Shown: positions 5,404 through 6,359 of the stretch, in pieces | Position numbering within the stretch: the stretch's first letter is position 1 | Layout: the number at the start of each line of letters is the position of its first letter | Source of the DNA: a bacterium | Lineage (GTDB): Bacteria > Actinomycetota > Thermoleophilia > Solirubrobacterales > 70-9 | Assembly (NCBI GenBank): GCA_002919115.1 | Contig: PKER01000073.1 | Location: 1-6,359 of the forward strand | Length of the DNA stretch: 6,359 nt | Reading direction: 5' to 3' | Notes under the pieces: model-generated | Databases searched by the model: none | What the model was told of the DNA's origin: nothing | Seen by the model: only the letters and a program-made list of their open reading frames with translations | Program-made: the position numbers and the translations under genes

Positions 5404-6359
5404 TGAAGCTCCTTCACGGCCTCCAGCACATTACCGGCGTCGAGCCGCGCGCCGGTCGTGACCTCACCGGGCCGCTCGAGCAGCACCCAGGCGACGCCCC
5501 CCGCGCCGGCCTTCTTGTCGCGGGCGGTCGCCGCCACGACCGCCTCGGGGTCGATCGCGGGGTCGAGCCGCACCGGCAGGCCGTGGCGCTCGAGCAGGTC
5601 GGCGACCTCGGCGCGCAGCTCGTCGGCGCCGGAGAGGCGCAGCGCGGCGAGCAGGCCCAGCCCCACGGCCTCGCCGTGGCGGTAGCGCGCGTACCCGGTC
5701 ACCGCCTCGATCGCGTGGCCCACGGTGTGGCCGAGGTTGAGGGCGGCGCGCGCGCCCGAGTCGCGCTCGTCGCGCGCCACGACGTCGAGCTTCGTGCGCG
5801 CGCAGGCGAAGATCACGTCGGGCAGCTCGGCCGGCCTGAACCCGTCCAGCGCGCGCACCCGCTCCCACAGCTCGCCGCCCGCGAGCAGCGCGGTCTTGAC
5901 CACCTCGGCGAACCCGGCGGCGACCTCCTCCGCGGGCAGCGTCGCCAGCGTCGCGGGGTCGGCCAGGACGGCGAGCGGCATGTGGTAGGCGCCCACGTAG
6001 TTCTTGCCCTCGGGCAGGTCCACCCCGGTCTTGCCGCCGTACGCGGAGTCGACCTGCGCGACGACGGTCGTCGGCACCTGGACCACGGGCACGCCGCGCT
6101 GGTAGGTGGCCGCGCAGAACCCGGCGAGGTCGCCGACCACGCCGCCGCCGAAGGCGACCACCCCGTCGTCGCGGCGCACCCCGCGCCCCGCGAGCTCCCG
6201 CAGCACGCGCTCGTACTCGGCGAGCGTCTTGGACCGCTCGCCGCCCTCGACCACGACGGGCTCCTCGAGCCCCTCCAGCGCGTCCCGGTGCGCGCGCAGC
6301 GCGGCCGCGTCCGCGACCGGGAACCAGCGCCCGGGAATCCGGCGCCGGGCGCGCTCGCC
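5400..6359 (-). CDS. aroB: 3-dehydroquinate synthase (5' end outside window)
   Basis: The frame runs in from the right edge, giving 319 visible residues out of an expected 340-360. AroB converts DAHP to 3-dehydroquinate, shikimate pathway step 2, using NAD+ and a divalent metal. A start at the internal GTG 6254 is not right, because the frame upstream encodes family-like sequence (FPVADAAALRAH, then LEEPVVVEGGERSKT), so the true start lies beyond 6359. Visible motifs include the NAD-binding GGGVVGDLAG, the PTTVVAQVDSAYGGKTGVD block and KNYVGAYHMP. The metal ligands are Glu in FAEVVK (codon 5904-5906), His in NLGHTVGH (5727-5729) and His in YRHGEAVG (5676-5678). DKKAGAGG near the C-terminus is also typical. 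It heads the visible part of an operon with aroQ and pepQ; aroK or aroC would be expected upstream. Confidence 0.95.
   Translation of the reverse strand, partial: GERARRRIPGRWFPVADAAALRAHRDALEGLEEPVVVEGGERSKTLAEYERVLRELAGRGVRRDDGVVAFGGGVVGDLAGFCAATYQRGVPVVQVPTTVVAQVDSAYGGKTGVDLPEGKNYVGAYHMPLAVLADPATLATLPAEEVAAGFAEVVKTALLAGGELWERVRALDGFRPAELPDVIFACARTKLDVVARDERDSGARAALNLGHTVGHAIEAVTGYARYRHGEAVGLGLLAALRLSGADELRAEVADLLERHGLPVRLDPAIDPEAVVAATARDKKAGAGGVAWVLLERPGEVTTGARLDAGNVLEAVKELQ
5409..5414 (-). promoter_or_regulatory. Shine-Dalgarno at the end of aroB
   Basis: The minus strand reads AAGGAG within the last aroB codons (Lys-Glu). It is 5 nt from the GTG at 5403 and 28 nt from the aroQ GTG at 5380. 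It therefore suits the short ORF, not aroQ directly. Confidence 0.45.

Noticed and set aside
5400..6254. aroB starting at the internal GTG 6254
   Set aside because: The frame stays open to the window edge and upstream codons encode expected AroB sequence, so the gene is cut by the window rather than starting at 6254.

Overview
This is a very GC-rich (about 70% by eye) bacterial window. Four of the five annotated gene starts that fall inside it are GTG. Two genes appear to have leaderless promoters, with a TANNNT box 6-7 nt before the start codon and no Shine-Dalgarno sequence. The gene order aroB-aroQ-pepQ fits a high-GC Actinomycetota genome. My best guess is the class Thermoleophilia (Solirubrobacterales/Gaiellales-like), but that placement is an inference from gene order, composition and protein motifs, not from a marker gene.

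Layout. Bases 1-124 (minus) hold the first 41 codons of a very acidic, unrecognised protein with a good ribosome binding site. Bases 125-283 are a divergent intergenic region. Bases 284-1339 (plus) encode a complete M42-family metallo-aminopeptidase. It converges on the next gene, and a 9-bp perfect hairpin fills the 25-nt gap between the two stop codons. Bases 1365-3629 (minus) encode a cytoplasmic, single-subunit molybdopterin oxidoreductase with an N-terminal [4Fe-4S] motif and an aspartate at the expected molybdenum-ligand position. Bases 3630-3831 are intergenic. They hold a 178-bp structure bounded by 33-bp imperfect inverted repeats (28 of 33 match), and each arm is built of 7-bp CTNNNNN units. 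Bases 3832-6359 (minus) hold a tight operon read from the right edge: aroB (5' end cut by the window), aroQ, then pepQ.

How the genes work together. AroB and AroQ catalyse steps 2 and 3 of the shikimate pathway, from DAHP to 3-dehydroquinate to 3-dehydroshikimate. The M24 peptidase gene overlaps the aroQ end by 8 nt and is probably co-transcribed. Its metabolic link to shikimate is not evident; the association is one of gene order. The two metallopeptidases (M42 and M24) are not in one operon. The molybdoenzyme stands alone, with no partner subunit or cofactor-synthesis gene visible.

Most interesting points. (1) The heptanucleotide inverted-repeat element lies between the operon and the molybdoenzyme promoter. 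(2) An 8-codon ORF sits between aroB and aroQ, has the only good Shine-Dalgarno there, and is linked to both neighbours by 4-nt GTGA overlaps. (3) The molybdoenzyme has an Asp ligand and unknown substrate. I found no defence system, CRISPR array, RNA gene, transposase gene or other clearly novel multi-gene system.
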